NCBI RefSeq assembly: GCF_013030985.1
Contig: NZ_WPYP01000001.1
Span: forward strand, 1,054,001 to 1,118,000
Length of the DNA stretch: 64,000 nt
DNA from: Ruegeria arenilitoris
Lineage (GTDB): Bacteria; Pseudomonadota; Alphaproteobacteria; Rhodobacterales; Rhodobacteraceae
Reading direction: 5' to 3'
Part shown: positions 51,991-61,210 of the stretch, one piece after another
How positions within the stretch are numbered: the stretch's first letter is position 1
Layout of the letters: each line of letters opens with the position of its first letter
Program-made: the position numbers and the translations under genes
The notes under the pieces: model-generated
What the model was told of the DNA's origin: nothing
Seen by the model: only the letters and a program-made list of their open reading frames with translations
The model's database searches: none

Positions 51991-52866
51991 ATGGATCGCC
52001 TTCCAAACCCCGCTTGGCTGCGCAGCTTCGAATCCGCCGCGCGCCACCTGAATTTCACCACAGCCGCGCAAGAGCTTGGCCTGACGCAGACAGCGGTCTC
52101 GCTGCATATTCGGTCCCTCGAGGCCGAGTTGGGGCAAAAGCTGTTCACCCGAAATGCACGGCGGCTGGAGTTGACCGAGCTGGGGCAATCCTACTCTCTG
52201 ACGGTGCGGCGCGCGTTGTCAGATATCGCGCTGTCCACCAACAGTCTGTTTGGCCCGGCCTCACGGCAAACCCTGACCATCCGGGCCGCGATTTCGACCG
52301 CGACATACTGGGTGGCTGCCGAACTGCCGGGCTTCTCTGCCCGGCATCCGGACATTCCTGTCCGTCTGGTCTCGCATATCTGGAACGACAGCGGGACACC
52401 TGGTGACGTGGATGTGGAAATCCGACTGGGTTATGGCGACTGGCCGGGGGTGCGGTCAGAAAAACTCACCGATGAAAAGCTGGTCCCGGTCTGTCGGGCG
52501 GGGGTCGGTTCGCCAAAATTGAACAAGGGGCCGCTGATTCACATCCTAGGATATGAAGACAACTGGGCGCGGTATTTTCAGGCCCAAGGAATTGCGCCAC
52601 CAGACCAGCCACCCCGGCATTCGGTAGATACCACCGTGGCGGCGCTGCAACTTGTGATGGCCGGAGCGGGGTATGCAACGATCCTGGAACGGTTCGCCCA
52701 AAACGCGATCCGGCAGGGCGCGCCGATTGCGATTGCTGGTCCGGCGATTCCCTTTGCCCAGTCGCATTACCTGGTCAGCGCCCAGCGGGCTGCGCAGCCC
52801 ACGGCCGCGGCGGGTTTGTTTTGCGCCTGGTTGCGGGATCGGCTGGCAACTGATGCCGCTGATTGA
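51991..52866 (+). CDS. LysR-family transcriptional regulator, GcvA-like
   Basis: 291 residues: an N-terminal winged HTH (WLRSFESAARHLNFTTAAQE, TQTAVSLHIRSLEAELGQKL) and a C-terminal periplasmic-binding-type effector domain (LTIRAAISTATYWVAAELPGF, DVDVEIRLGYGDWPGV). The HTH sequence resembles the GcvA/AmpR subgroup. It is divergent from the hydroxyisobutyrate-dehydrogenase-like gene, the usual arrangement of a LysR regulator with its target; 103 bp separate them. The effector is unknown. Confidence 0.92.
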   Translation: MDRLPNPAWLRSFESAARHLNFTTAAQELGLTQTAVSLHIRSLEAELGQKLFTRNARRLELTELGQSYSLTVRRALSDIALSTNSLFGPASRQTLTIRAAISTATYWVAAELPGFSARHPDIPVRLVSHIWNDSGTPGDVDVEIRLGYGDWPGVRSEKLTDEKLVPVCRAGVGSPKLNKGPLIHILGYEDNWARYFQAQGIAPPDQPPRHSVDTTVAALQLVMAGAGYATILERFAQNAIRQGAPIAIAGPAIPFAQSHYLVSAQRAAQPTAAAGLFCAWLRDRLATDAAD

Positions 52867-52944
52867 CATAGGCTGGTCGCTTTTCCGTCCTTGGGGGTTT
52901 CCGGCCATGTCTCACGCTTGACAACCCCCCTGCCCGTGCCGCAT

Positions 52945-53140
52945 GTCGCTTGCGTTGGTGTCCATCCCCGGATGGATGAAAAGGGAATGCGTCAGCGGTT
53001 ATCCGTCAAACGCAGCCGCCCCCGCGACCGTGACCGGAGAGGGTGCCCAAAGCCACTGGCCCAAAAGGCCGGGAAGGCGGGACATCCGACAGAGGCTCGC
53101 CTCTGACATCCGCAAGCCGGGAGACCTGCCAGCACCCGAA
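52945..53140 (+). promoter_or_regulatory. Cobalamin (B12) riboswitch
   Basis: The conserved blocks of the adenosylcobalamin aptamer occur in order: AAAAGGGAATGCG (about 52979-52991), GCCGCCCCCGCGACCGTGACCGG, AGCCACTGGC (53051-53060), GGGAAGGCGGGACAT and the B12 box GCAAGCCGGGAGACCTGCC (53112-53130). Outer edges are approximate. It precedes the DUF1636-cobW-cobN operon, which it should shut down when B12 is plentiful. Confidence 0.93.
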
Positions 53141-53208
53141 GATGAAACCGGGCGGGGTGTTCCGGTGTCGGGTCCATGTCGCAACACGTGGCCCGCATGA
53201 AACCCCGT

Positions 53209-53232
53209 CCCCCGCAATGAGGATTTGGGGGG
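53209..53232 (+). promoter_or_regulatory. Ribosome-site-sequestering hairpin of the B12 leader
   Basis: CCCCC (53209-53213) can pair with GGGGG of the GGGGGG (53227-53232) that is the ribosome binding site of the first cob gene. That would make the switch translational. The G run sits 9 bases from the ATG at 53242, which decides that start over the ATG at 53233, where no spacer would remain. Confidence 0.55.
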
Positions 53233-53241
53233 ATGAGAGAC

Positions 53242-53622
53242 ATGACCGAGACCGCACCAGTCGAGCTGCTGGTCTGTACCACGTGCCGCCGCGGTTTACC
53301 TGTTGAGGACGACGCGCAACGGCCCGGCACTTTGCTTCACAAAGCTTTGGAACAAGCGGATCTGCCCGAGGGCATCACGCTGAAAGCCGTGGAATGCCTG
53401 TCGAACTGTGATGAAGGCTGCTCCATCGTGCTGCGCGGTGGGCCGGATCGCTGGACCTTTGTCTACGAACACCTCAACGAAAACGACCATGTCGAAACCA
53501 TTGTCGAAGGTGCCACCAAGTACCTCGCGACCGAGGACGGCCTGGTCAAATGGCGCGAACGCCCCGAACATTTCCGCAAAAACTGTGCGGCCCGCATTCC
53601 CCCGATTGGAGCCCTGAAATGA
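53242..53622 (+). CDS. DUF1636 ferredoxin-like metal-binding protein
   Basis: 126 residues with LLVCTTCRRG near the start and AVECLSNCDEGCSIVL near residue 50, giving a CxxC and a CxxxCxxxC cluster in a thioredoxin-like ferredoxin arrangement. DUF1636 genes are regular neighbours of cobW and are thought to handle metal or an Fe-S cluster, but no activity is established. It is the first gene under the B12 riboswitch, and its stop overlaps the cobW start (ATGA). A start at 53233 is possible. Confidence 0.85.
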   Translation: MTETAPVELLVCTTCRRGLPVEDDAQRPGTLLHKALEQADLPEGITLKAVECLSNCDEGCSIVLRGGPDRWTFVYEHLNENDHVETIVEGATKYLATEDGLVKWRERPEHFRKNCAARIPPIGALK

Positions 53623-54674
53623 GCAATCTCGAAAAACTCCCCGTCACTGTGATCACCGGCTTTCTGGGCTCGGGCAAGACCACTCTGGTCAAGCACCTGA
53701 TGCAGAACCCGCAGGGCAAGCGTCTGGCCGTTGTCGTCAATGAGTTCGGTGACGTTGGCGTCGATGGCGACATCCTGAAATCCTGCGCCATCCCCGATTG
53801 CCCGGCTGAAAACATCATGGAACTGGCGAATGGCTGCATCTGTTGCACCGTCGCCGATGATTTCATTCCGACAATCGAGGCCCTGATGGCGCTGGAACCG
53901 CGCCCCGATCACATCCTGATCGAAACCTCGGGCTTGGCTCTGCCCAAGCCGCTGCTGAAGGCGTTCGACTGGCCCGATATCCGCTCGAAAATCACTGTGG
54001 ACGGCGTGATCGCTCTGGCCGATGCCGAAGCCGTCGCCGCCGGTCGCTTCGCCCCGAATGTCGAGGCCGTGGACGCCCAGCGTCTGGCCGATGACTCGAT
54101 CGACCACGAAACGCCCCTGTCCGAGGTGTTCGAGGATCAAATCTCCTGCGCCGATATCATCCTGCTGACTAAGCCTGATCTGGCGGGTCCCGAGGGTGTG
54201 GCCAAGGCCAAAGAGATCATCGCCGCCGAAGCCCCGCGCCCCCTGCCCGTCGTCGAAGTGGCCGAAGGTGCCGTGGACGTGCGCGTTGTGCTGGGTCTGG
54301 AAGCTGCAGCCGAGGACGACATGGACGCACGTCCGTCGCATCACGACGGTCATCACGACCATGAACATGACGATTTCGAGAGCATCATCGTCGAACTGCC
54401 CGAACAGACCGACCCGGCGGAACTGGTCGCCAATATCGAACGTCTGGCCAATGAGCTGAATATCCTGCGCGTCAAAGGTTATGCCGCCGTTCAGGGCAAA
54501 CCGATGCGCCTGCTGGTGCAGGCCGTTGGGGCCCGCGTCCGCCACCAGTACGACCGCCCTTGGGAGCCCGGTGAAGAACGCCGCTCGCGTCTGGTTGTCA
54601 TCGCCGAGCATGACGACATCAAAGAGGCTGCAATCCGCGATATCCTCGTGAGTGTGACCGAGGCCGCCGAGTAA
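53619..54674 (+). CDS. cobW: CobW GTPase/cobalt chaperone
   Basis: A 351-residue G3E-family GTPase proposed to deliver Co(II) to the cobaltochelatase. Features are the P-loop GFLGSGKTTLVK near residue 14, the metal motif NGCICC near residue 70, ETSGLALPKPLL and the NKxD-like TKPD. Between the two domains is a His/Asp-rich loop (HHDGHHDHEHDD, about 228-239) that could store metal. The C-terminal CobW_C domain follows. Start at the ATGA overlap; the frame opening at 53550 is not used. cobN begins three bases after the stop. Confidence 0.96.
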   Translation: MSNLEKLPVTVITGFLGSGKTTLVKHLMQNPQGKRLAVVVNEFGDVGVDGDILKSCAIPDCPAENIMELANGCICCTVADDFIPTIEALMALEPRPDHILIETSGLALPKPLLKAFDWPDIRSKITVDGVIALADAEAVAAGRFAPNVEAVDAQRLADDSIDHETPLSEVFEDQISCADIILLTKPDLAGPEGVAKAKEIIAAEAPRPLPVVEVAEGAVDVRVVLGLEAAAEDDMDARPSHHDGHHDHEHDDFESIIVELPEQTDPAELVANIERLANELNILRVKGYAAVQGKPMRLLVQAVGARVRHQYDRPWEPGEERRSRLVVIAEHDDIKEAAIRDILVSVTEAAE

Positions 54675-54677
54675 GCC

Positions 54678-57600
54678 ATGCACGTCGTCTTCCGCGAAAG
54701 CCACGGGTTAGAAGAAACCGAAACCCCAACCGATCTGGGCCAGAGCCCGGCGGATCTGGTGGTGCTGTCTTTCTCTGACAGCGACCTTGGCGCTTTCGCG
54801 GCAGGCTGGCATCGCGGTGGCGGCCCCGAGGGGCGGATGCCGACGATGCGGCTGGCCAACCTGACGGCGCTGAAACACCCCCTGTCCGTCGACACCTATG
54901 TCGAACAGACGCTGGAGGGTGCCAAAGGCATTCTGATCCGCCTGATCGGCGGGGTGCCTTACTGGTCTTACGGTTTGCAGCAGGTTCTGGCGCTAGCGCA
55001 GGCCAAGGGCATTGCGCTGGCCGTTTTGCCTGCGGATGGGCGTGAAGACACGCGGCTGGATGACTACTCCACCCTGCCCGTCTCGACCCTGCGGCGGCTG
55101 GCGCATCTGTGCGACACCGGCGGAGAGGTCGCCGCACAAGCCGCCTTAGCGCAAATGGCGCTGGCCGCAGGCCTTTATGCTGGTCCGGTAATGGGGGCCA
55201 AAACGCTGCCCGAGTGCGGCGCGTGGTGCCCGGATCATGGCGTGATCCCGGTGGACACGGCATTCTCGGGCGACGCGAAACGCATCGTCGTGACCTTCTA
55301 CCGAGCCTATCTGACCTCAGCCGATACCGCCCCTGTCGCGGCCCTGATCCGCAGCTTGCGGGATCGTGGGCTTGAGGCCGTCGGCATGTTCGCCCCTTCC
55401 CTCAAAGCCCCGGCAGCCGCCGAGTGGCTGCGCGAAAACATCGTCGCGCTGAAACCTTCAGCGATCATCAATGCCACTTCGTTCTCGGGTAAGGGCGCGT
55501 CGGGCGCGTCACCGCTGGACGCCGCCGATGTATCGGTCTTTCAGGTCGCCCTCGCCACTTCGCGCCGCAAAGCCTGGGCCGAGGCCGAACGCGGGCTTTC
55601 CCCTGCCGACCTCGCCATGCATGTGGTGCTGCCCGAAGTGGATGGGCGCATTTCAGCAGGCATCGCCTCCTTCAAGGAACCGGGCAAGCGCGATCCGCAT
55701 CTGGAATATTCCCGTTTCGCCCATCGCGCCGAACCCGAGCGGATCGAAGCCATCATCGACCGCGTCACCGGCTGGTTGAACCTGCACGACAAGCCCAAGG
55801 CGGATCAGGTTCCTGCACTGGTGCTGTCCACCTACCCTGGCAAGGACTGGCAGATGGCCCATGCGGTGGGCCTTGACGCGCTGGCCTCGGCCGAGGCGAT
55901 GCTGTCCGATCTTCAGGGCGAAGGCTATGGCACAGCACCTGCGGAACCGATTGCGGAAACCTTGCCGAGCGCGCGCATTTCGTGGTCGTTGCAGGATTAC
56001 CAGACCGCGCTGGCGGAACTACCCGAGCAATTGCGTACGGACCTTGAAACGGTCTGGGGCAGACCAGAAGATGATCCCACATTCGCAGATGGCGCGTTCC
56101 AATTCACTGCATTGCGCCGTGGCAAGGCGCTGGTTGCGCTGCAACCGGAGCGCGGAACGCCCGAGCTGCGCGATGACGATTATCACGACCTGTCGCGCAC
56201 CCCGCGTCACAGCTATGTCGCGTTCTATCTGTGGCTGCGGCAAGGCCTCGGCGCGGACGCGCTGATTCACATCGGCGCGCACGGCACGTTGGAATGGCTG
56301 CCGGGCAAATCGGTCGCCTTGTCCGCCGATTGCTGGCCCGAGGCGCTGATCCGTGATCTGCCGGTGATTTACCCCTTCATCGTCAACGACCCCGGCGAGG
56401 CCGCGCAGGCCAAGCGCCGGATCGGCGCGGTCACGCTGGGCCACATCCCCCCTGCCCTGAAGGAAAGCGGCACGCCGGACCGGATGGTGCGGCTGGAATC
56501 GCTGCTGGATGAGTTCTCGAACGCCGATGGCCTCGACCCCAAGCGCCGCGACCGCCTGCAGGAAGACATCCGCGACGAGGCGCAAGCCATCGGTCTGGAG
56601 AGCGACCTTGGCTTAGATCAGGCCACCTGCACCGCCGAGGCGATCACCCGGATCGACCGCTTTGTCTGTGACATCAAGGAAAGCCAGTTCGGCGACGGGT
56701 TGCACATCTTTGGCCGCGTGCCCGAGGTAACGGGAAATTTCGACCCCGCGCCTTCGGCGCATGCCGAACGCCAGGGCTTGCTGGCTGCGCTGGCCGGAAA
56801 ACGGATTGAGGCCGGGCCGTCCGGCTCGCCCTATCGTGGGCGCTCGGATGTGCTGCCGACCGGCCGGAACCTGTACACCACTGACCCGCGCTCCGTGCCA
56901 ACCCGTGCGGCCTATACCCAAGGCGTCAAGCTGGCCGAAGAACTGGTACGTCGCCACTTGCAGGAAGAAGGCGACTACCCCAAAGGCCTGATCGTCGATC
57001 TGTGGGGCTCGGCCACCATGCGGACCGCTGGCGAAGAATTCGCCATGGCGCTGCACCTGTTGGGCGTAAAACCGGTTTGGGACAAGGGCTCCGAACGCGT
57101 CTCGGGCATTGAGGTGCTGCCGATCACCGACCTCAGCCGCCCCCGCCTGGATGTAACACTGCGCGTCTCGGGCCTGTTCCGCGATGTGTTCCCGACACTT
57201 TCGGCGCTGTTTGGTCAGGCGGTACGGGCGCTGGCCGACCGCGATGAGGCCCCGGACTGGAACCCCTATGCCGGTCAAGCCCCCGCCGCCCGCGTCTATG
57301 GCCCCGCCCCCGGCAGTTATGGCCTGAACATGACCCACCTGTCCGAGACCTACACGGATGAGGCTCGTGCCCAGGCGGGAGAGGCGTGGCTTGAGGCCAG
57401 CTCTTTTGCGCTGGAGGGCGAGCACATCGCGCAAGACAAGGACGGCATCACCCAGCGCGTTGCCAGTGCCGACAGTTTCGTGCACCTGCAGGACCTGACC
57501 GAGACCGACCTGCTGCTGGCCAATGACTATGCCACGCATGAGGCCGGGTTTGCCGCCGCCAAGAAGATCACCGGTGGCAGCGCGCAGCTATATCATCTGG

Positions 57601-57971
57601 ACAATACCAACCCGGAGAACCCGCGCGCCCGCACCCTGCCCGAAGAGATCAGCCGCGTCGTCCACGCGCGCGCTGCCAATCCGGGCTGGATCGCAGGTAT
57701 GCAACGTCACGGGTTCCGGGGCGCGGCCGAGATAGCGGCCACGCTGGATCACATGGCCTCTTTCGCGCATCTGTCCGGCACCGTCGCACCGCATCTGTTT
57801 GACCTCTACCACGATGCCACCCTTGGCAACGAAGAGGTCGACACCTTCCTGCAAGAGGCCAACCCGCAGGCGCATCAGGCCATGCAGGACCGGTTCCGCG
57901 CGCTGTTGGAAGCCGGGCTCTGGAACACGCGTCGCAATTCGATCCGCGCCGATCTGGAGGGTCTGAGATGA
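54678..57971 (+). CDS. cobN: Cobaltochelatase subunit CobN
   Basis: The large subunit of the aerobic ATP-dependent chelatase that inserts cobalt into hydrogenobyrinic acid a,c-diamide together with CobS and CobT. 1097 residues, somewhat shorter than the 1275 of Pseudomonas. The CobN/BchH family core is seen in LIHIGAHGTLEWLPGKSVALS near residue 530, YPFIVNDPGEAAQAKRRIGAVTLGHIPP near 565, PTGRNLYTTDPRSVPTRAAY near 730 and LIVDLWGSATMRTAGEEFAMALHLLG near 770 (each cited as a region). The stop overlaps the cobG start (ATGA). cobS and cobT are not in the window. Confidence 0.96.
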   Translation: MHVVFRESHGLEETETPTDLGQSPADLVVLSFSDSDLGAFAAGWHRGGGPEGRMPTMRLANLTALKHPLSVDTYVEQTLEGAKGILIRLIGGVPYWSYGLQQVLALAQAKGIALAVLPADGREDTRLDDYSTLPVSTLRRLAHLCDTGGEVAAQAALAQMALAAGLYAGPVMGAKTLPECGAWCPDHGVIPVDTAFSGDAKRIVVTFYRAYLTSADTAPVAALIRSLRDRGLEAVGMFAPSLKAPAAAEWLRENIVALKPSAIINATSFSGKGASGASPLDAADVSVFQVALATSRRKAWAEAERGLSPADLAMHVVLPEVDGRISAGIASFKEPGKRDPHLEYSRFAHRAEPERIEAIIDRVTGWLNLHDKPKADQVPALVLSTYPGKDWQMAHAVGLDALASAEAMLSDLQGEGYGTAPAEPIAETLPSARISWSLQDYQTALAELPEQLRTDLETVWGRPEDDPTFADGAFQFTALRRGKALVALQPERGTPELRDDDYHDLSRTPRHSYVAFYLWLRQGLGADALIHIGAHGTLEWLPGKSVALSADCWPEALIRDLPVIYPFIVNDPGEAAQAKRRIGAVTLGHIPPALKESGTPDRMVRLESLLDEFSNADGLDPKRRDRLQEDIRDEAQAIGLESDLGLDQATCTAEAITRIDRFVCDIKESQFGDGLHIFGRVPEVTGNFDPAPSAHAERQGLLAALAGKRIEAGPSGSPYRGRSDVLPTGRNLYTTDPRSVPTRAAYTQGVKLAEELVRRHLQEEGDYPKGLIVDLWGSATMRTAGEEFAMALHLLGVKPVWDKGSERVSGIEVLPITDLSRPRLDVTLRVSGLFRDVFPTLSALFGQAVRALADRDEAPDWNPYAGQAPAARVYGPAPGSYGLNMTHLSETYTDEARAQAGEAWLEASSFALEGEHIAQDKDGITQRVASADSFVHLQDLTETDLLLANDYATHEAGFAAAKKITGGSAQLYHLDNTNPENPRARTLPEEISRVVHARAANPGWIAGMQRHGFRGAAEIAATLDHMASFAHLSGTVAPHLFDLYHDATLGNEEVDTFLQEANPQAHQAMQDRFRALLEAGLWNTRRNSIRADLEGLR

Positions 57972-59095
57972 GCGCCCCGGTTGTCCAAGGCTGGTGCCCC
58001 GGCGCACATCGCCCGATGATGTCGGGCGATGGATTGGTGGTACGGGTACGGCCACGGTTGGCCCGGCTGAGCGCGGCACAGGCGCTTGGCCTGTGTGAAC
58101 TGGCGGAACAATACGGCAATGGCACAATCGACCTGACCAACCGCGCCAACCTGCAATTGCGGGGGGTGAAAGAAACCGACCACCAACCTCTGCTGGCAGA
58201 ACTGGCGGCACTGGACCTGCTGGATGCCGAACCCGGCATCGAAGTGCGGCGCAATATCCTTGTTTCACCCTTGTACGAAACAGGCGATCTGACGGCCCGG
58301 CTGACGCAAGAATTGATCAACCGGCTGGGTGACCTGCCTGCGCTGCCCGCGAAATTCGGCTTTGCCATAGATACTGGTCCCGAACGTTTGCTGGTCGGGG
58401 ACTCGGCAGATATCCGGCTTGAGATCGGTGCCGAAGGGTTGATCCTGCGCGCCGACGGCTGTGAAACCGGATGCCGCGTGTCAGAAGCGGAGGCTATCGA
58501 CCGGGTGATCGCTCTGACTGAGTGGTTTGCCGAGCGCTTCACGCCCGAAACACGCCGCATGGCGCGGGTGGTTGCGGCGCAGGGTTTGCCTCAGGATTGG
58601 CAGGGCAGCGCCCTGGGTCCCATCGGCGCGCCACTGAAACCCGGCGCCTGTGATCTGGGAGCACTGTACGGCGCCGCCTTCGGGCAACTGCCTGCGCGGC
58701 GCCTGTTCGGCCTGATCGAAGACACTGGCGCGGCGGCCCTGCGCGTGACCCCGTGGCGGCTGATCCTGTTGGAAGATGGGGCAGCGATTCCCGCTTCGGC
58801 CTTTGTCACGGATGGCACCGACCCGCTGATGACCACAGACGCCTGCCCAGGCGCGCCGTTCTGCCCCCAGGCGCAAGCGGAAACCCGCAACATTGCCCGT
58901 GCATTGGCACCGCGTGTCGCTGGCAGCCTGCACGTTTCAGGCTGTGCCAAGGGATGCGCCCGGATGGGCGCGGCGGATGTCACTTTAGTCGGCCATAACG
59001 GACGATTTGATCTTGTCAAACAAGGCCGCGCGGGGGATGAGCCCTGCCAGCACGGCCTGACCGAAGAAACACTCATGACGATGGACTTCACCTGA
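57968..59095 (+). CDS. cobG: Precorrin-3B synthase
   Basis: CobG is the oxygen-dependent monooxygenase that forms precorrin-3B, the mark of the aerobic B12 route. The 375-residue protein has the nitrite/sulfite reductase ferredoxin-like half-domains (DLTNRANLQLRGV near residue 56) and the 4Fe-4S cysteines in DACPGAPFCPQA and HVSGCAKGCARMG near the C-terminal third. The start overlaps the cobN stop and the end shares one base with the cobH start. Confidence 0.95.
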   Translation: MSAPVVQGWCPGAHRPMMSGDGLVVRVRPRLARLSAAQALGLCELAEQYGNGTIDLTNRANLQLRGVKETDHQPLLAELAALDLLDAEPGIEVRRNILVSPLYETGDLTARLTQELINRLGDLPALPAKFGFAIDTGPERLLVGDSADIRLEIGAEGLILRADGCETGCRVSEAEAIDRVIALTEWFAERFTPETRRMARVVAAQGLPQDWQGSALGPIGAPLKPGACDLGALYGAAFGQLPARRLFGLIEDTGAAALRVTPWRLILLEDGAAIPASAFVTDGTDPLMTTDACPGAPFCPQAQAETRNIARALAPRVAGSLHVSGCAKGCARMGAADVTLVGHNGRFDLVKQGRAGDEPCQHGLTEETLMTMDFT

Positions 59096-59724
59096 TGCCC
59101 TATGAATACGAAACCGACGGCGCGGCGATCTATAAAGAGAGTTTTGCCACCATCCGGTCCGAGGCCGATCTGGCCCGGTTCGACGCCGACGAAGAGCAGG
59201 TCGCCGTCCGCATGATCCACGCCGCCGGGATGGTCGGGTTGGAAGAGTTCGTGCATTTTTCACCCGGTTTCGTGGCGACCGCCCGCACTGCGCTGGAAAA
59301 CGGCGCGCCGATCCTGTGCGACGCGCGCATGGTCAGCGAAGGCGTGACCCGCTTTCGCCTGCCCGCTGACAACGAGGTGATCTGCACCCTGCATGACGAA
59401 CGCGTGCGCCCTCTCGCCGCCGAGATGAGCAATACCCGCTCGGCCGCGGCGCTGGAACTGTGGCGTCCGCATCTGAAAGGCGCGCTGGTCGCTATCGGCA
59501 ACGCCCCCACCGCCCTGTTCCACCTATTGAACATGCTGGAAGACCCTGATTGCCCGCGCCCCGCCGCCATCATCGGCTGCCCGGTGGGCTTTGTCGGCGC
59601 GGTTGAATCCAAGGATGCCCTGTGGGAGGCGCAACCGGTGCCGTCCTGCATCGTCAAAGGCCGTCTGGGCGGCAGCGCCATCACCGTGGCCGCCGTCAAC
59701 GCCATCGCGAGCCGCGCCGAATGA
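59095..59724 (+). CDS. cobH: Precorrin-8X methylmutase
   Basis: CobH moves the C-11 methyl to C-12, giving hydrogenobyrinate. The 209-residue length is normal. His42 in MIHAAGMVGLEEFV matches the catalytic histidine; ILCDARMVSEGVTR, IGNAPTALFHLL and IGCPVGFVGAVESK are further family blocks. The start base is the last base of the cobG stop codon; the stop overlaps the cobI start (ATGA). Confidence 0.97.
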   Translation: MPYEYETDGAAIYKESFATIRSEADLARFDADEEQVAVRMIHAAGMVGLEEFVHFSPGFVATARTALENGAPILCDARMVSEGVTRFRLPADNEVICTLHDERVRPLAAEMSNTRSAAALELWRPHLKGALVAIGNAPTALFHLLNMLEDPDCPRPAAIIGCPVGFVGAVESKDALWEAQPVPSCIVKGRLGGSAITVAAVNAIASRAE

Positions 59725-60449
59725 GTGCCGGCAAGATATACGGCGTGGGCCTCGGCCCCGGTGACCCGGACCTGATGAGCGTCCGCGCCGACCGCCTGCT
59801 GCGCAATGCGCGTCACGTGGCGTTCTTTCGCAAACCGGGCCGCAGCGGTCAGGCGCGCAAGATCGTCAACGGCATGATCCCCGGCGACGCGGTTGAGTTC
59901 CCGATGGAATACCCCGTCACCACCGAAATCCCGGTGACCGATCCGCGCTATAACGAACTGCTTTCGGCCTTTTACAAGGACTGCGCCACGCATCTGAAAA
60001 CCCTGTCGGATCAGGGCGAAGACGTGGTGGTCCTGTGCGAAGGTGACCCGTTCTTCTACGGATCTTTCATGCATCTTTACAGCCGCTTGCGCGATGAAAC
60101 TGATGTTGAGGTTGTACCCGCCATCACCGGTATGTCCGGCGCTTGGACAGCAACCGGCGACCCGATCACATGGGGCGACGATGTGCTGACCGTGCTGGTT
60201 GGCACCTTGCCCGAGGAAACGCTGGCCGAGCGCATGGCGCAGACCGACGCTCTGGTCGTGATGAAGATCGGACGCAATATCGACAAGGTTAAACGGGCAC
60301 TCAAAACGGCAGGTCTGTATGATCGCGCATGGATCGTGGAATTTGCGCAGATGCCGAACCAGACCGTGACGAAGCTGTCCGAGGCCTGTGAAAAGGTCAC
60401 CCCCTATTTCTCGATCATCATCGTGCATGGTCAGGGGCGGCGGCCATGA
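59721..60449 (+). CDS. cobI: Precorrin-2 C20-methyltransferase
   Basis: CobI methylates precorrin-2 at C-20 with SAM. The 242-residue protein has the tetrapyrrole methylase P-loop GVGLGPGDPDLMSV near the start, CEGDPFFYGSFMHL near residue 96, the VVPAITGMSGAWTATG block and a DALVVMKIGRN segment. The ATG overlapping the cobH stop is chosen; the frame opens at 59622 inside cobH. The stop overlaps cobJ (ATGA). Confidence 0.97.
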   Translation: MSAGKIYGVGLGPGDPDLMSVRADRLLRNARHVAFFRKPGRSGQARKIVNGMIPGDAVEFPMEYPVTTEIPVTDPRYNELLSAFYKDCATHLKTLSDQGEDVVVLCEGDPFFYGSFMHLYSRLRDETDVEVVPAITGMSGAWTATGDPITWGDDVLTVLVGTLPEETLAERMAQTDALVVMKIGRNIDKVKRALKTAGLYDRAWIVEFAQMPNQTVTKLSEACEKVTPYFSIIIVHGQGRRP

Positions 60450-61210
60450 GCGGCTGGGTCAAGATCGCGGGCCTCGGGCCCGGCAACGAGGATTTGGTTA
60501 CGCCCGAGGTGTCCGCCGTGTTGGCCGAGGCCACGGATATCGTTGGCTATATCCCCTATGTTGCGCGCGTGGCCGAACGCCCCGGTCTGACGTTGCACGC
60601 CAGCGACAATCGGGTTGAGATAGACCGCTCGCAGCACGCGCTGCAGATGGCGGCCGAGGGGAAACGGGTTGCTGTCGTTTCGTCCGGTGATCCCGGAGTG
60701 TTTGCGATGGCAGCGGCAGTGTTCGAGGCGCTGGAGAACGGCCCCGCCGAATGGCGTAACATCCCCATCGACGTGCTGCCCGGCATCACTGCGATGCTGG
60801 CGGCATCGGCTCGAGCGGGGGCCCCATTGGGACATGATTTCTGCGCTATCAACCTCAGCGACAATCTGAAACCGTGGTCGTTGATCGAGAAACGCCTGCG
60901 CCTTGCCGCGCAGGGCGATTTCGCGATGGCATTCTACAACCCGCGCTCGAAATCCCGCCCTGAAGGCTTTGTCAAAACGCTGGAAATTCTGCGTGAGGAA
61001 TGCGAGCCCGAGCGGCTGATCCTGTTCGCCCGCGCCGTGTCCCGCGGCGACGAAGCGATCCGGATTTCAACGCTGGCCGAGGCGACGCCGGATATGGCCG
61101 ACATGCAGACCGTGGTCATTGTGGGCTCGTCTCTGACCCGCGTGATCGAGCGGAACAGCACTCCGATCGTCTACACCCCGAGGTTCACACCGGCCAAGGA
61201 TCAAGAATGA
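60446..61210 (+). CDS. cobJ: Precorrin-3B C17-methyltransferase
   Basis: CobJ methylates C-17 and contracts the ring to form precorrin-4. 254 residues with AGLGPGNEDLVTPE, VGYIPYVARV, SSGDPGVFAMAAAVFE, LPGITAMLAASARAGAPLGHDF and the AFYNPRSKSRPEGF block, all typical. The start overlaps the cobI stop. Its last 10 bases overlap the end of cobK on the other strand. Confidence 0.97.
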   Translation: MSGWVKIAGLGPGNEDLVTPEVSAVLAEATDIVGYIPYVARVAERPGLTLHASDNRVEIDRSQHALQMAAEGKRVAVVSSGDPGVFAMAAAVFEALENGPAEWRNIPIDVLPGITAMLAASARAGAPLGHDFCAINLSDNLKPWSLIEKRLRLAAQGDFAMAFYNPRSKSRPEGFVKTLEILREECEPERLILFARAVSRGDEAIRISTLAEATPDMADMQTVVIVGSSLTRVIERNSTPIVYTPRFTPAKDQE

